From positions 15,316,719 through 15,380,718 of the forward strand of contig CM030834.1 in assembly GCA_018105865.1 (NCBI GenBank): a DNA stretch of 64,000 nt, read 5' to 3'. The translations under genes and the position numbers were made by a program. This document shows, piece after piece, positions 12,056 through 24,096 of this stretch. How positions within the stretch are numbered: position 1 is the first letter of the stretch; each line of letters opens with the position of its first letter. The notes below the pieces were generated by a model. The model ran no database searches and was not told the origin of the DNA. It saw only the letters and a program-made list of their open reading frames with translations. This DNA comes from Metaphire vulgaris (taxonomy: Eukaryota > Annelida > Clitellata > Crassiclitellata > Megascolecidae).

Positions 12056-13222
12056 TCGTAATTATTATTATTATTTAGACAATTTATATAGCGCCGTACG
12101 CATGGCGTCTACCAAAGTCAAGGGCGCTGTACATGTTTAACATTCATAAAAACTTGCAAATAAATGTGTCTTCAAGTTCTTTGCGAATTGATCGTAGGAG
12201 TTTGACGAGGTTATGCTGTCCGGTAGAGCATTCCACAGCCGCGGATTTCCCCTTACAACCGAACGCGCACCAAACTTTGGCGTCTTTGTAGGAGGTGGAA
12301 CCGTGAGAAGAACACGGCTGCTCGAACGTAATTGACGACGTCTTTCAGTCAGCGATTGTCTGTGAAGAAGTGTGGACAGGTATTCAGGACACGTTGGGTC
12401 GTGAAGTGAGCGGAACGACATCATGCACCGCTTGTATGTAATCCTCTCGGGTACTTTCAGCCAGTGTAATTCGTTTTTCAGTAGTGGAGTGACATGTTCC
12501 CTCGTTCTGAGTCTGTATATCAGCCTGACCGACGCATTCATCACCCTCTGCAACCGCCCGAGCTGTGTTTCAGGTAGACCAAGGAGTACACTGTTGTAAT
12601 ATTTGATTCTCTGCAACACCATTGCCTGAACAAGCATTGTCGTAATGCTTGTCGGAAGATATCTCCATACCTCCTTGATTCGTCGCAGTTGGTAATAACA
12701 CGATGCGGTCAGCTGGCCAATATGTCCGGCAAACGAGAGTGTCTCGTCAGGCCGGACTCCGATGAGGCGAAGCTCGACGACTGGGTGGACCGCAGTACCG
12801 GCCACTCGGATCGGATCCCGCGTGATGTGATGCCTCCTCCTTGGGGTCGACACCCACAGAAACTCAGTCTTACTCAGATTCAACATCAACCTATTTGCTT
12901 CCATCCACTTGTCGACCTTGAGAATAGCATCAACCATCTTGGCTCGAAGACAATCCGTCTCACTCGGCAGACAATCGTCATAGATCTGGATGTCATTGGC
13001 ATAGACATGAGGCGTCAACCCCGCCTCTCGAATGACCACCACATCAGCCACAAACAGTATGAACAACAAAGGCCCAAGCACTGAGCCTTGCGGCACCCCA
13101 CTGTGTACAGGGCGGGAGATGGTCTGTTGTCCTTTCCAAGAGACCGATTGTGTCCTTCCGTTCAGATAGTCAGCTAACCAAGCCAAAGCAGAACTGCCTA
13201 ATCCATAAGAACTCTTATTCAA
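12056..13222 (-). mobile_element. 5'-truncated L2/CR1-like non-LTR retrotransposon
   Basis: An unbroken 361-codon minus-strand frame covers the second half of a reverse transcriptase and its tail: SGVPQGSVLGPLLFILF (motif B region), then YANDIQIY where YADD is expected, then DYLNGR, LRRIKEVWRYLP and FGARSVVRGNPRLWNALP. The first catalytic aspartate of YADD is replaced by Asn, so the copy is probably dead despite the open frame. The 3' end reads into GGCGCTATATAAATT followed by an (AAT)n tail, typical of the clade. The endonuclease and N-terminal half are absent. Confidence 0.88.
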
Positions 13223-13249
13223 CTAAGCATATCCTTATTCAACTAGCCA

Positions 13250-13475
13250 AAATGCATTGATATCTAGTTGCCTAGATTATTGCAATTCTGCTTTTCAGCA
13301 TCACAAATTCAAATATGCAGAAACTCCAGAGAGTACAAAATTTTTTAGAGTCAAAAACAACCAAATTTTAACATATATCCCCAGCTAGACAATCCCTACA
13401 TTGGCTTCCTATCTAAAAATTGAATGAATTATAAAAAATCTGTCTTTTAGTATATAAAACCATGTTATATTATAG
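13250..13475 (+). repeat. Decayed LINE remnant
   Basis: Plus-strand pieces read LDYCNSAF and SLHWLPI, characteristic of the reverse-transcriptase tail of L2/CR1 elements, with several stops. Opposite orientation to the neighbouring copy at 12056-13222. Confidence 0.6.
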
Positions 13476-13493
13476 TGGTGCCATAGAAGTTTA

Positions 13494-13505
13494 TTGATTG
13501 ATTGG

Positions 13506-13547
<42 letters not shown>
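13494..13547. repeat. (GATT)n microsatellite
   Basis: About twelve GATT units. Confidence 0.95.
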
Positions 13548-13924
13548 TTTTGGACTGTTGAAGTAGTAATTCTTCTTCTTCAGATGCTGCCGTGCATTGC
13601 TGTGTTGGTGACTATATGGACTTCCATCTGTTTCACTTCCTCCAGTGACTTCACTTCCATCCTTTCTGATAGCATGCTGTTTGTAAATGTTAATCTCCTT
13701 GTCTTCCTCTTGCTCAGTGTCCATTTACTTTTCCAGTTCTTATTAAGTTTTCCAATTAATTTTTCCTCATTATATGTTGGAAATTTTTTAATTGTGTTTC
13801 TTTAATTGTTTTTAGTAGTTTCCTACTGGTGTTTGCCAATGCCAACAATTCTTTGTTTGCCTTCTCTGTTTGAGTTATCTTCATGATTCTCTGTATAAAC
13901 CACATTTTGGCAGCTTCCAAATTT

Positions 13925-14416
13925 TTTCAGTTTCTCTTGAAATTGTCCAGGTCTGGGTTCCATAAATTTATCGACACTGACCAAACGACTATAACCCTCA
14001 TTCTAGTTTTTGTATGAATGTGAGTGTTTGTCAGAAGACGTTTTAATTCCATGAAGGCAGTTTTGGCCATCCCTATTCTTGTTTTTTTGTCCTTGTTGCT
14101 TTTGCCATTGCATGTCATCCAACTTCTCAAGTATTTAAATGTCTGCACTTGTTATATATGTCGTGCTTTCACATAAATTTTGCAAGTGGATGTTTCCTTC
14201 TTTTGGATGTGACCATTCAGAGTGCATTTTATATTGATCTTTAGTCCTTTTTTGCCTTTTTGTACTACATAGTTCATAAGTTTTTGTAGTTTCTTTTGAC
14301 TCTGCAGTTGCTGTGTCATTCACGAATCTTAGGCTATTTATGTTTTGTCCTCCAACTTTTATTTCTTCTAGCTTATCAGTATCTTCCATGATTTCTTCTC
14401 CATATGTATTAAACAA
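13925..14416 (-). repeat. Degenerate non-LTR retrotransposon fragment
   Basis: Two minus-strand frames overlap in the order expected of an RTE-like reverse transcriptase: INSLRFVNDTATAE (decayed YADDTA region), then QTFKYLRSWMTCNGK (FKYLGS motif) and RIGMAKTAFMELKRLL. A frameshift and a mutated catalytic motif mark it as dead. It ends about 400 bp before the IAP start codon. Confidence 0.7.
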
Positions 14417-14821
14417 TTCTGGAATTAGAAAATTAGAAAGTCTTAAATTTGGCTATAGATGTGATTTTGAAGTTGAAAGCAAACCAGTGACAAACATTTT
14501 TCAGTTGTGCATGACAACTTAGACCAACATTTTATAGATTCATTGATTGGTCTGATACTGCTTATTTGGTCTAAGCAATAATTAGTTTATGTTATATTTT
14601 AAGTCAATAGTTAATATTAGTTAGTTTGTAATTATGTTAAGTGGAATACCTTTGGCATGTGCAACCTGTTTTGTTGACAATTTAGCAAAAATGAATGGTA
14701 ATTTACATAGATCTGTTTATCTCAAGTTGTTCAGTAATTAAATATTTTTTGTTCTGTTTTAGCTCATAATTAAGCAAATCGCTTTTGAAGACTTGTTTGG
14801 ATTTGGCATTGTTGTTCATCA

Positions 14822-17800
14822 ATGGCATCCTTAGATTATCAGAAAGAGTCTTGTAGACTGGCAAGCTTTACAGAATGGCCACTATTAGATGGTGTTAGCA
14901 GCGTGTCTTTAGCACATTCAGGTTTCTATTATGGTGGTTCTGAGCATTATGTGTGTTGTTGGCGTTGTAAGAAGGCAATTGATATCGGTACTGTCGGGGA
15001 TAAATATAAACATTTTCATAGAATGATTTCACCAGATTGTGAAGATTTACCTGCTGACTTGTTTAATATTTCTCTTCAACTGCCCGATTACAACATAAAT
15101 CCAAGAGGTATAACTCAAGCAGATGACAGTTCTAAGCGCTCTGAATCCGAATTAATATTAGAATCTGTTAAAGTAAGGGCAGCTGGACGTGGAATCTTTG
15201 ACGCAAAGATTAAGTTGGCGCTCAATGAGCCAGATTTCGATCTTTTGCGCCGAGAGCTTGTGCGTCTGCAAACTTTTCGAATCTGGCCTTCCACAAACTC
15301 TGCTAGACCAGATGACCTGGTGAAAGCAGCATTCTTCTACACTGGAACTGGTGACCAAGTACGCTGTGCTTTCTGTCGTGTTGTGAAAGCCAGTTGGATT
15401 CCGGCTGATGTTCCAAGTGACGAACATCAAAAGATTTCTCCAGACTGTCCTTTTATTTGTGGAAATCGTACTTTATGTGATAATATTCCATGCAATGAAG
15501 ATGTTTTGGAACAAGAAATTGAACTTATAGGATTTGATTCACCGGACATTGTTGAACTAGCTGCTGTGAACGCTTCTTACAGTCTTTACTCTCATGATCG
15601 AGGAACAAAAGTAACTGTAAGTATAATGAATCTTGGCATGAACGCCAATGGTGTCTTGAATAATGTGATGTAGGTCCAGTGGTTCATCCGAGTACAATTT
15701 GTGCTTCTGAGAATGAGACATAATATTTTTGAAAATGTCACTAATAATTATTACTCCCAAATTGAAATCTTTAATGCTGATTGCAATTGGAAATTTCTCA
15801 GTTCATAAGCTGATTTTATATTCAGCAATAAGCAGTGGTTAAATTACTTTTTCAGAGGTGCTGGATCTTCTTATTTTTCCTCCGACCACAAAATTTCTTC
15901 ACAACTTCTTTATTCATTTTAGATGAACATTTAGAGTACAGTTCACGTTTTTTTCTTCCCCACAGTTCACGTTTTTTTCTTCCCCATGCATGCAAAGTGC
16001 TAAACAGAAACAAGATCACAACGAATATAAATTATGCTCGGGATATCATGCCAGATGTCCCGAATCATAGATCCGGCAAGATCCGGCTCAATTTAACCCT
16101 TTAACCCCTGGCAATAAGATGCTGTGACAATATTTGATTTTGTTTCATTGCTTTTTTTGGCTAAAGTGAGACCAATTTATAACATACAGTATTTAAGAGT
16201 GAGAGAATGAATAATAAACATGAAAAATATATAAGGAGTGCTAATATTGAAATTGCTAATGAATTAATTAAAGAATAAAATGCATAGTAAAAAAGAACGT
16301 CATTATAGATAATTTATAGTCAATACAAGGTTTAATAATGAAAATAAAAGATAACAAAAAGGAGTAAACTCCTGCCAGTAGGTACCTTAAATAAAATAAT
16401 TTATCTGAAATATATAAGTAACAGATAGATGGTATTTAAGCAGACAAATTTATTAATTAAGGTAAAAATAGGGATAAATACAGAATGAGTACACAAATTA
16501 GTAAATGTTAGATACAATAAAATATTTAGTTTTAATTTTAAACACATTTAGATTAGTTAGGTTTTTTAATTGACCCTTAAACTAGTGGTTCTTAACTGGG
16601 GGTTCTCGTACCCATTGGGAGTACTTGAAGGACGTTGTGGGGGTACTCAGAATGATCCAGAAATAACGTCTTTAAAAGAATTTTGCAACGGTGTCCTCTG
16701 TACACTGAGCAGATACTGTAGAAATGATTCTACTAAATTAGAAATTGTAATTAGTAATTATTTATGGCTTGCGCACAATCTGTGACATAAGTATGTTATA
16801 ATTTAGTCCTTTGATAAGGTAGCTTGGTAGGGGGTACTTCGCTCTATTATACTTGTTTCAAGGGTAGATTATCACAAAAAGAACCACTGCCTTAAACAGT
16901 CAGATACTTTGTAACTATATGCAATGTAACCAAGTATACTTGGTTCCAGCAGTTTAAGGGTTAAGAAGGATGTGACAAATTTGGGGAATTTTCAAAGGTC
17001 TGTTGCTGAGGACAACTCCTTATTTTAAGTACATGTATTTGAGAGCAATGGGAAAATTGATTCCAAGGTTGAGTTCTAGTAGTCTCCATCTAAACAATAA
17101 TTATATTTAGGATACATACTTTGTAATTGCATAATGGTATACCTGTTATATTTAAATTTATTCAATGGTTATATTGCTTCCAGCCAGCTGCACAAGCATT
17201 GTCAAATGTGAGATCAGACAGACCGATTGATACCTTATGTGGTGTGAAAGCTAAAAATCCAAAAATGTCCATCGCCCATGAAAGAATGCAAACCTTCAAA
17301 CGACCCGAAGCAGTTATTCCTAACAATCAGAGTCCAGATATTCTTGCAGAAGCTGGATTCTACTATGTTGGTAAGAGTCGTGACTTGGATTTGCCTACAT
17401 AGGTTCTCTATTTCGTTGTTCACGATTGAGTATTTATGTTATCAGCTCTGAAATCTTGCTTCAGATTGATTTATTTATAAAATTCAGTTATTGTATTTGG
17501 GAATATGTTCTTGCTGTTGTGACTTTCCTCTGGCTTCCTGAGTATTTGTTCCAAGTATCGGTTTGTGAGGTGTAATTACTCTGCATAACTGTATTTGTAT
17601 TATAACTGTAACTGTATACTGTATTTTAGTTACATGTTTTTTTCTGTTTTGTTGTCTGGCTATTTGTTTTCAGTTTGGCTAAGTGTCAGAGATAAAACCA
17701 CAGAAATAGATACAAAAATGGATGTAGAAGAGGCAGCTGTACATTATATGCAACAAGGATTTAAAAATTGAACGTTAATGCATGATCCTGAAATCTTAAG

Positions 17801-20800
17801 TTTTGAATTGCTTATGTATTTACTAAATCAAATCTAGGTCCATCGGACCTTTGCCGGTGTTTCTTCTGTGGCGGAGGTGTCAAAGAATGGCTGCCTGATG
17901 ACGATCCATGGATTGAACATGCTAAGTTCTATCCGCACTGTGAGCATGTGAAAAGTGTAAAGGGAGAAGAGTTTATCAGAGATATTCAAGGAACTGCACC
18001 TGAAGTGAGAATTTGCATTTAATTTGTTAATTAATTAAAGTATTTGTTTGTGACAGTTATGCATTTTGTATTGAAGCACCAAGACCTTAATATGCAATAG
18101 TAAAGATGAGTATACAATTTTTAATTGGAAAAATTAGAACATTTTGATTGCCAATGTTAGTAACTAGTCTGACCTAAACATTATATGCTGGGATGATAAA
18201 TTAGGAAAGTTTTATTTAAAAATATGTATTAAAAATATGTTAGGGGCAAAATGATGAAAGTATTCTATTCAAGACTTGTGGTAAGGGAAGTTCTGGCAAG
18301 GAATTACTATATTTGACAGATCTATAATAACGTATCCCTTCTGAATTCAGCAAAGTTAAAATAGCTATACTTAGAACTAGCTATTAGCTTTGCTACTATT
18401 CTCTAATAGGCTGTATTTTGCTGTAAAAACTGATTTTGAATGCCATTTTAATTTATTTATGCCTGTAAATGAATTAGAATTTGAATTAGATATTAATTCT
18501 GTTGCAGCCACTGATATCTGTAGCGTCTCTTTCTGTGCAAGGTTAGTTTTTCATGTTGATGACACATGTGCTAATTTTAAGTGCATATTTCAAGGTAAAT
18601 TATCTTTACTGTGGTGTTTAGTAACAATTTTCAAGGTCTGTTTTTTTTCATTTTTGTTATGTTCATCTTTTCTTTAGGTTCACTTTGCTTTTTGTATTTT
18701 ATTTGGTTAATGCTTTGAAATTCTTGGATTTTGTGTCTGCAAGACACCCTTGTGGGATAAAATTTTGAATGCAATTGAGTCATATAAGTTTTTTATTCAT
18801 TTTAACTGGTTAACATTAGAGTAAGGAGTGTATTTAGAATATTGGAGATTGTGCCAAGTTGTTGGTGAGTGAGACTTTTTTGTATTGCTTGCCTTAAATA
18901 TTTCAGTTCTCTCATAGTTGTTAATTATATTCTTGATTGTATTGGCATAAAATGATTCTTATAACATGGCACATTTCCATGGGTAGAAATGTTGATTTCT
19001 GACGATTGTTTCATCTTATATTTAGTAGTTCTAAAAATTATATAACTGTTACAGTCTCGTGAAGTTTGTGTTGGTCTGTTTTAAATTGATTTTCTTTTGT
19101 TTTTATGTGAATTTTGCAGATAACTTGCAAGATGCTCAGTCGTCCTCATTGCCATCATCTGTATCTGGTTCAAATTTTTTAAAGCCAGAAGGTAATTACT
19201 CTCTTCCTCCACCGAGGGGTGCGAGTGTTGCAGCCACTGGGTCAGTGCACGGAGCTAAAGTTGAAGAGTCAAAACAATCAGCCAAAAGTAAAAGTAATAA
19301 TTTCATTTATATTTACAATTTTTATCATAAATTAATTAATGATAAGTTTATATTGGTTTTGAATATAATTATTTGTTGCTGAAATGTCGGGCTTTGTACT
19401 TTTAAGTTTGTCTAAAAACATTTTTATTGGTTTGATATGGAATATGGACTTGTTGGTGTTTGCATTACTTAATGTTTGAATAGTCAGCAGGTAATAGTCA
19501 TATAATAGATAGTTTTTAAAATATAAGTTTTAAGTTTATATGATATCAATAATCTGATCCAAGCAATTCCACATTATGTTTAAGAGAGTGATGTTATTCT
19601 AAGAAGTCTACTGATTTGTATGCTGTTTGATCTGTTGTTTTCACTCTCCTTTCATTATATTCTGATTGATTGTTCTCAGATCTTATGAAGCAATCTTAAT
19701 GTCTTTTCAAGTTTTGCATAATATAGAAAAGTTCTTAGATTGACTTGCATTTGGACAGAACAGGCAGCCATGCTTCATTTCATCTTAAACCCTTTGCCAT
19801 TCATTAAAAAATTAGCTTAATATTGTTTTTGTTAAATATGAATGGCATGTTTTTTTTAGTGTTGTGACTAAGACTTATGGTTGTTCCAGGAAACTGTATT
19901 CAGGATGATATAAGGCCTAACACATTATCTTGAATGGAAGTGCAGCGCCTCTACTCTTGACTTACTTATGTAAAATTTGCAGTAGTTATACTTATAATAT
20001 AGAACTTTGAAGTATACTATACTTATCTGCTTTATTTCTTCACTTTTTTATAACTTTCTGCTCTGTACAGTAAAATTCTGATGATCGCTGTGATGACTCT
20101 GTATGATGAAACCCATTCTTTGCAATAAGTATACACTTGAAGAACCCAAACTTGACTTGGCCAATGATTGATTCACTTAAAAACGTGAAAATAAAACTTT
20201 GCAATGGTTCAATACATATAAATGCTGCTATAGAGTGGTAGGTTGATGAATTAATTGGAATGTTGTCAAAAGGTTACATTATTTCTGCAATTTACCAAAC
20301 TATAATGCCTTTTGTATTTCATTTTTGCTGATAACTTTCACTGTCTTTCTGCACTTATAAAATAAGATTCCTTCAAACTGTTAATGATTTTCTGTTTAGA
20401 TGCTTATAGGTATTGTCTTGCAAATGCAGATTTTAAGCATTTAGTAAAACTTGCTTTATGCATTTCTTTATGCATTTTTGTGTGCTTGCTTGCAAACTAG
20501 CATAACTTCCAATTTCCTCTTTGTACGTGCATACGTATGACTATACAACATTTCGGGCGCTTGCCTCTGCATTCTGGAATGCTCTACCGTCATCGTTGCG
20601 GGATGAAACTCAATAGCGATCAACATTTCTTTCATGCCTAAAAACATACTTGTTTAGTGAATCAGCCGAGGCGCATTAGTCTTAATTGCGCCCTTAATGA
20701 ACTTATGAATGAATGAATGAATGAATGAATGAATGTGTGCTCAAATAGGCTAATTATATTAAAAATGTACAATATTTATATTTCTTTTGCTCCTGAATTG

Positions 20801-22571
20801 CTTTAGATAAAAATAAAAAGAAGAAAAAGAAGGCATCTGAAGCAAAGTCTAGTTCAGTGACTCATTCCAGCAATATACGACAAGCTGGTTCTCAGGAAAC
20901 AGAGTTGTCTCAAGCAGCGGCACCAGCAGCAGCTCTGAATTCCGAAACTGTTGCAGTTGCAGCTAATGAACTAGGTATGGTTTTAAATATATTATATTAT
21001 AATTCGTACGAAAGCTCGCCGCAGTACCTCCTCGTGGTACCCCCCGGAAAACTGCCCAAGAGCAGGCTAAACTCTGCGGTGAGCGCTTAGACAGAGAGAT
21101 GGTGTCTCCAGAAAAACACCGCAGGGAAGGAACTGGGAACCCACCATGACTAACATCCCTAGTGCAAATGTATCCAGTAGACCAAGAAAGATGATGTTGA
21201 AGTGGATGATGAATTAAGGATATCAGGAACTCAAAGAAGAAGCAAGCAATCGATCGGAGTGGAAAAACTGGATACCTGGACCTGTCGAGAGACGGAAACA
21301 CTGATGATGATGATATTATAATTCTTCTTTCTGTTTAAGATCATGCCATATGCATCAGTTTTTGAAATTAGTCACGTTCGAGCCCTTCAAATTAGATGAA
21401 AATTTATTTGAATGTTGCATAAGGCCTTGAAGAAGTTGTTTAGATTTCTATTGATTTACAATCTATATTTCTTGAGCACCATGGCAAACACAATGCATTA
21501 TGGCTATTTTGTAAAGATGTGGCTTGAGTAATTAATCAATTAATTAATTAGACAAAGGTATTCATAGGTGCATGACACTTGTCATGTACAAGAGAAAGAA
21601 ATGTCATATACTACTCCAAGCTTTCATACTTTCTTCAAGCTTTCATGCTTTCTTCAGTTTTTGTCCTTGAGGCTTGTCCGATGAATGTGCTATCTTCAGA
21701 GAATTTTGTAGGGTCTAATTAATGCAGCAACTCCTTTCTTAAATTCAAGCTTCGAAGACCTATTCAATGAACTTATTATGCCCTTCGGAAATGCTTAGGG
21801 AATTCATTGATGGCCTGGTTACTTCCTTAGGTTGAGGAATTTCAGAATACTTGGTGACTTAAAAATAATTTACTAATGCATTGTAGGGACAAAGCTAGAA
21901 AATGCGTCGTTACAAAATGTGCAATTTCTGACACAACATGTGCAGTTCATAGTTCATTGCTGTAATCTGTTATTATTTCCAAAGTGCCATATCATATTGG
22001 TCATAGAAGCAGTTTTAAGCCAATTAATGCACTTTCAGATCACCAGTGTTTCAGCTGAATGTTTTTCATGCTCACCTGTCAGTTCAGCATCGTTGACTTT
22101 CACCCCAAGTGCTGTTCCGAAAGACTTGACCTTTTTCTTCATTGTACTGCCTGACTCTCATTTGACATTTGTTGACGCCATTGTTGCAGCTTTCTCTTTG
22201 TTTCTTTCTCATAGCATCCAGTTTATCTTCCTCAAGTTTTGAATGCGCAAGTTTCTTTCGCCTTGCGATGCTGCTGTCTAGTTTGGATTTGCAGGCTGAT
22301 TTTTATTTAACGTCTTTTATGTATTTTCTGCTGTGTTCATTTCTTTCTTATGTTTTTAACAGTTAATGAATTTGTTGCAGAAATTCTGGAGAATGAAAAT
22401 CGTATACTGAATGATGCTCGTATGTGCAAGATTTGTCGTACAAATGAGGTGAATGCAGTGTTCTTGCCCTGTGGTCATCTTGTGTCGTGCGAAAATTGTG
22501 TTTCAGACCTTCGTATTTGTATGATATGCCGAACAGTCATCAGAGGAACAGTTAAAACATTTTTTGAATAA
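14822..22571 (+). CDS. IAP: Inhibitor-of-apoptosis protein, three BIR domains and a RING finger
   Basis: IAPs bind caspases and IAP-binding proteins through BIR domains and act as ubiquitin ligases through the RING. Proposed exons: 14822-15616, 17184-17370, 17838-18004, 19140-19287, 20807-20974 and 22363-22571, giving 557 aa. BIR1 is at residues 12-76, BIR2 at 143-212, BIR3 at about 296-366 and the C-terminal RING at about 510-545. The linker between BIR3 and RING is rich in Ser, Lys and Ala; I see no CARD or clear UBA. The start ATG follows an AG at 14761 that may be a 5'-UTR acceptor. One uncertainty: exon 4 fits phase only with an acceptor at 19139; the better-looking acceptor at 19119 needs a missed small exon. 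XIAP/BIRC2-like architecture is certain; orthology to one vertebrate paralogue is not. Confidence 0.9.
14855..15049 (+). other. IAP: BIR1 of the IAP
   Basis: The Zn ligands C46-x2-C49, H66 and C73 are all present (CWRC, then HRMISPDC). The region that normally carries Trp and the acidic Asp-Pro-Trp loop is replaced by AIDIGTVGDKYKHF, so the IAP-binding-motif groove may be changed. This resembles type I BIRs, which do not bind caspases. Confidence 0.85.
15248..15457 (+). other. IAP: BIR2 of the IAP
   Basis: Zn ligands are C182-x2-C185, H202 and C209, preceded by RLQTFRIWP and AAFFYTGTGDQVRCAFC. W192 is present but the DxPW loop is DVPSDEH. Confidence 0.88.
16097..16960. mobile_element. piggyBac-like non-autonomous element (864 bp) interrupted by a hAT MITE
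   Basis: Ends are CCCTTTAAC and its near inverted complement (GTTTAAGGG), each flanked by TTAA (16093-16096 and 16961-16964), the piggyBac target. The interior is AT-rich and non-coding, and a hAT MITE sits inside at 16583-16889. Lies in IAP intron 1. Confidence 0.55.
16583..16889. mobile_element. hAT MITE (307 bp)
   Basis: Terminal inverted repeats are TAGTGGTTCTT and AAGAACCACTG (one mismatch at the outermost base; CAGTGGTTCT is the usual hAT terminus), with a perfect 8-bp duplication CCTTAAAC at 16575-16582 and 16890-16897. In IAP intron 1. Confidence 0.88.
17274..17953 (+). other. IAP: BIR3 of the IAP, split by one intron
   Basis: The domain is split after AEAGFYYVG by the intron 17371-17837. 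Zn ligands are C335-x2-C338, H355 and C362. GGGVKEWLPDDDPWIEHAKF follows the XIAP BIR3 groove pattern closely (GGG..W..x-D-P-W-x-x-H-A-K), so this is the most likely IAP-binding-motif domain. Confidence 0.9.
18005..19119. other. IAP intron 3, no feature assigned
   Basis: AT-rich with no named repeat. If the acceptor at 19119 is the real one, a short exon of length 1 mod 3 should lie in here; I did not find a convincing one. Confidence 0.4.
20560..20738 (+). repeat. L2/CR1-like LINE 3' end with (AATG)n tail
   Basis: The plus frame reads RAFASAFWNALPSSLRDET and LKTYLFSESAEA, the C-terminus of an L2-type reverse transcriptase, then a short 3' end and an AATG tail at about 20703-20734. Severely 5'-truncated, in IAP intron 4. 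Confidence 0.75.
21010..21312 (+). repeat. RTE-like LINE 3' end with (ATG)n tail
   Basis: A frame ends ELKEEASNRSEWKNWIPGP followed by VERRKH and a stop, then a short TGATGATGAT tail, the usual end of RTE-type elements. It begins within a few dozen bases of the exon-5 donor (20974) of the IAP gene. Confidence 0.65.
22425..22529 (+). other. IAP: RING finger of the IAP
   Basis: The C3HC4 pattern is complete: CKIC, PCGH, SCENC, RICMIC. The usual CPIC at the last zinc pair is CMIC here. The protein ends 14 residues later, as IAPs usually do. Confidence 0.92.
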
Positions 22572-22722
22572 ATGTCAGCAAAGTAATTGCTTAACATTCA
22601 TCATGATTTTCTATAACTGTAACAGCTCTTGTTGGTGTTGGTCATATTATGCTTGGCTTCTCAGCATTGACTGTTTTCCATTGCGGGAAAATATTGAATT
22701 TTGTCTTGTGTGTCTTTTATGT

Positions 22723-23011
22723 CTGGTTTCCCAAACTTTTTGGAACTGTGGCCCACTTCAGCGGCTCTGTAACTTGCCGCGACCCTGCAAACTTTTGTAA
22801 ACTAAAATTGGATAAAACTCTAATCGTTTTAATATAATCCATGTATGGAGGATTGCAAGCATATAAATTTCTTAAAACCTAAGCCTGCGTGCAACTTTCA
22901 AGGCTTGTGACTTTGTGGTATTGGTTAGAAAATGACACTTTTGAATCTAATTTCGTGCTCTCCCACGACCCATTAGACTGAGTCCTGCGACCCACAGTTT
23001 GGGAAACACTG
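22723..23011. mobile_element. hAT MITE (289 bp) downstream of the IAP stop codon
   Basis: Ends read CTGGTTTCCCAAAC and GTTTGGGAAACACTG (inverted, imperfect). The 8-bp duplication is TTTTATGT (22715-22722) and TTCTATGT (23012-23019), one mismatch. It may lie in the IAP 3' UTR. Confidence 0.75.
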
Positions 23012-23959
23012 TTCTATGTAATATAGTTCATTGCTTGCTTACTTAGCACCTATACTGTTTGACTATTATTTCTGTTGTTTAGCTGATGATCAACTTTCTG
23101 ATGTAATGACACATAAACTTTAAGTGACTACATTATAAAATTATGATAAAAAGAGCAGAAGTTGCGGGAAGACTTTGTGTTGACTGTATCGTCATATTTT
23201 TAAAGATTGATAACATGGAATTTGCTAGAAAAGCAATTATATTTGTAGGTGATATTCTGGCCAAGTTGATTTTTCTGTTCATTCTAAGATATTTGTAAAT
23301 AAGATACGTTGTTGCACTAGTTAGTGGCTATTATTATTCTTGGTTTAGCTGATAATTGACTTTCCAATCTAATGATGGTAAAGATTGTTAAGTGACTATG
23401 TTTTAGAAATCTTTTTTTGCAAATGCATCATACCACAAAAGATAGCATCGTCATGGGAATACCGGTATATGGCATCATTGTATATACCATGATGGCGAGA
23501 GATGAAGTTGTATAAAAATGTTGTATTAACTGTATCAATGTTTTAAAAGAGCACTCGGATTGAGATCTTCAGAAATACAGATTGTACATATTCGTACTCA
23601 GTATCATAGTTCAGTTAAATTTTTAGTTCTGTGAAATGATAGTTAGAAACATCACAGCTTTAACTTAGTATTTAAGGTATTATCTCTGAAGTTTCCAGCA
23701 ATGATCATAGTACTGTTGACATTTGTCTCTTGGTGTATTGAGCTTCTGAAGTCTATGACTTGAAAATTGGTGAAAACCAATTGTGCTTGTGAAAACAAAT
23801 TTCGTTCTGGGTGTTTGATGGTAGGTGTTGGCAGTTCCTAAGCATAAATTGTTATCAAGCTTTTGGTTATCTTTTGTTGAATTTCCGCTTGGATTTGAAG
23901 ACGTCATGCATGAGAACTACTATTGCATATATCATCCTGTAGCTGTTTCATTGCTTTAA

Positions 23960-24096
23960 GGGCTCATCCATATAGTATGCACACAAAAAAGGCATGTTTT
24001 CAGCCTCTCTGCCCATTTTGCACACTGTACATACACAAAATTTCCTAGACCCAGCCCCCTCAGTGCTTGTGTAGTACGTACTACATGGATGGACCC
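23960..24096. mobile_element. PIF/Harbinger-type MITE (137 bp)
   Basis: Inverted ends GGGCTCATCCATATAGTA and, from the other side, GGGTCCATCCATGTAGTA are flanked by the 3-bp duplication TAA (23957-23959 and 24097-24099). Confidence 0.65.

Noticed and set aside
12689..13084. 131-codon plus-strand frame
   Set aside because: It lies antisense within the LINE reverse-transcriptase frame 12137-13222 and has no protein-like features.
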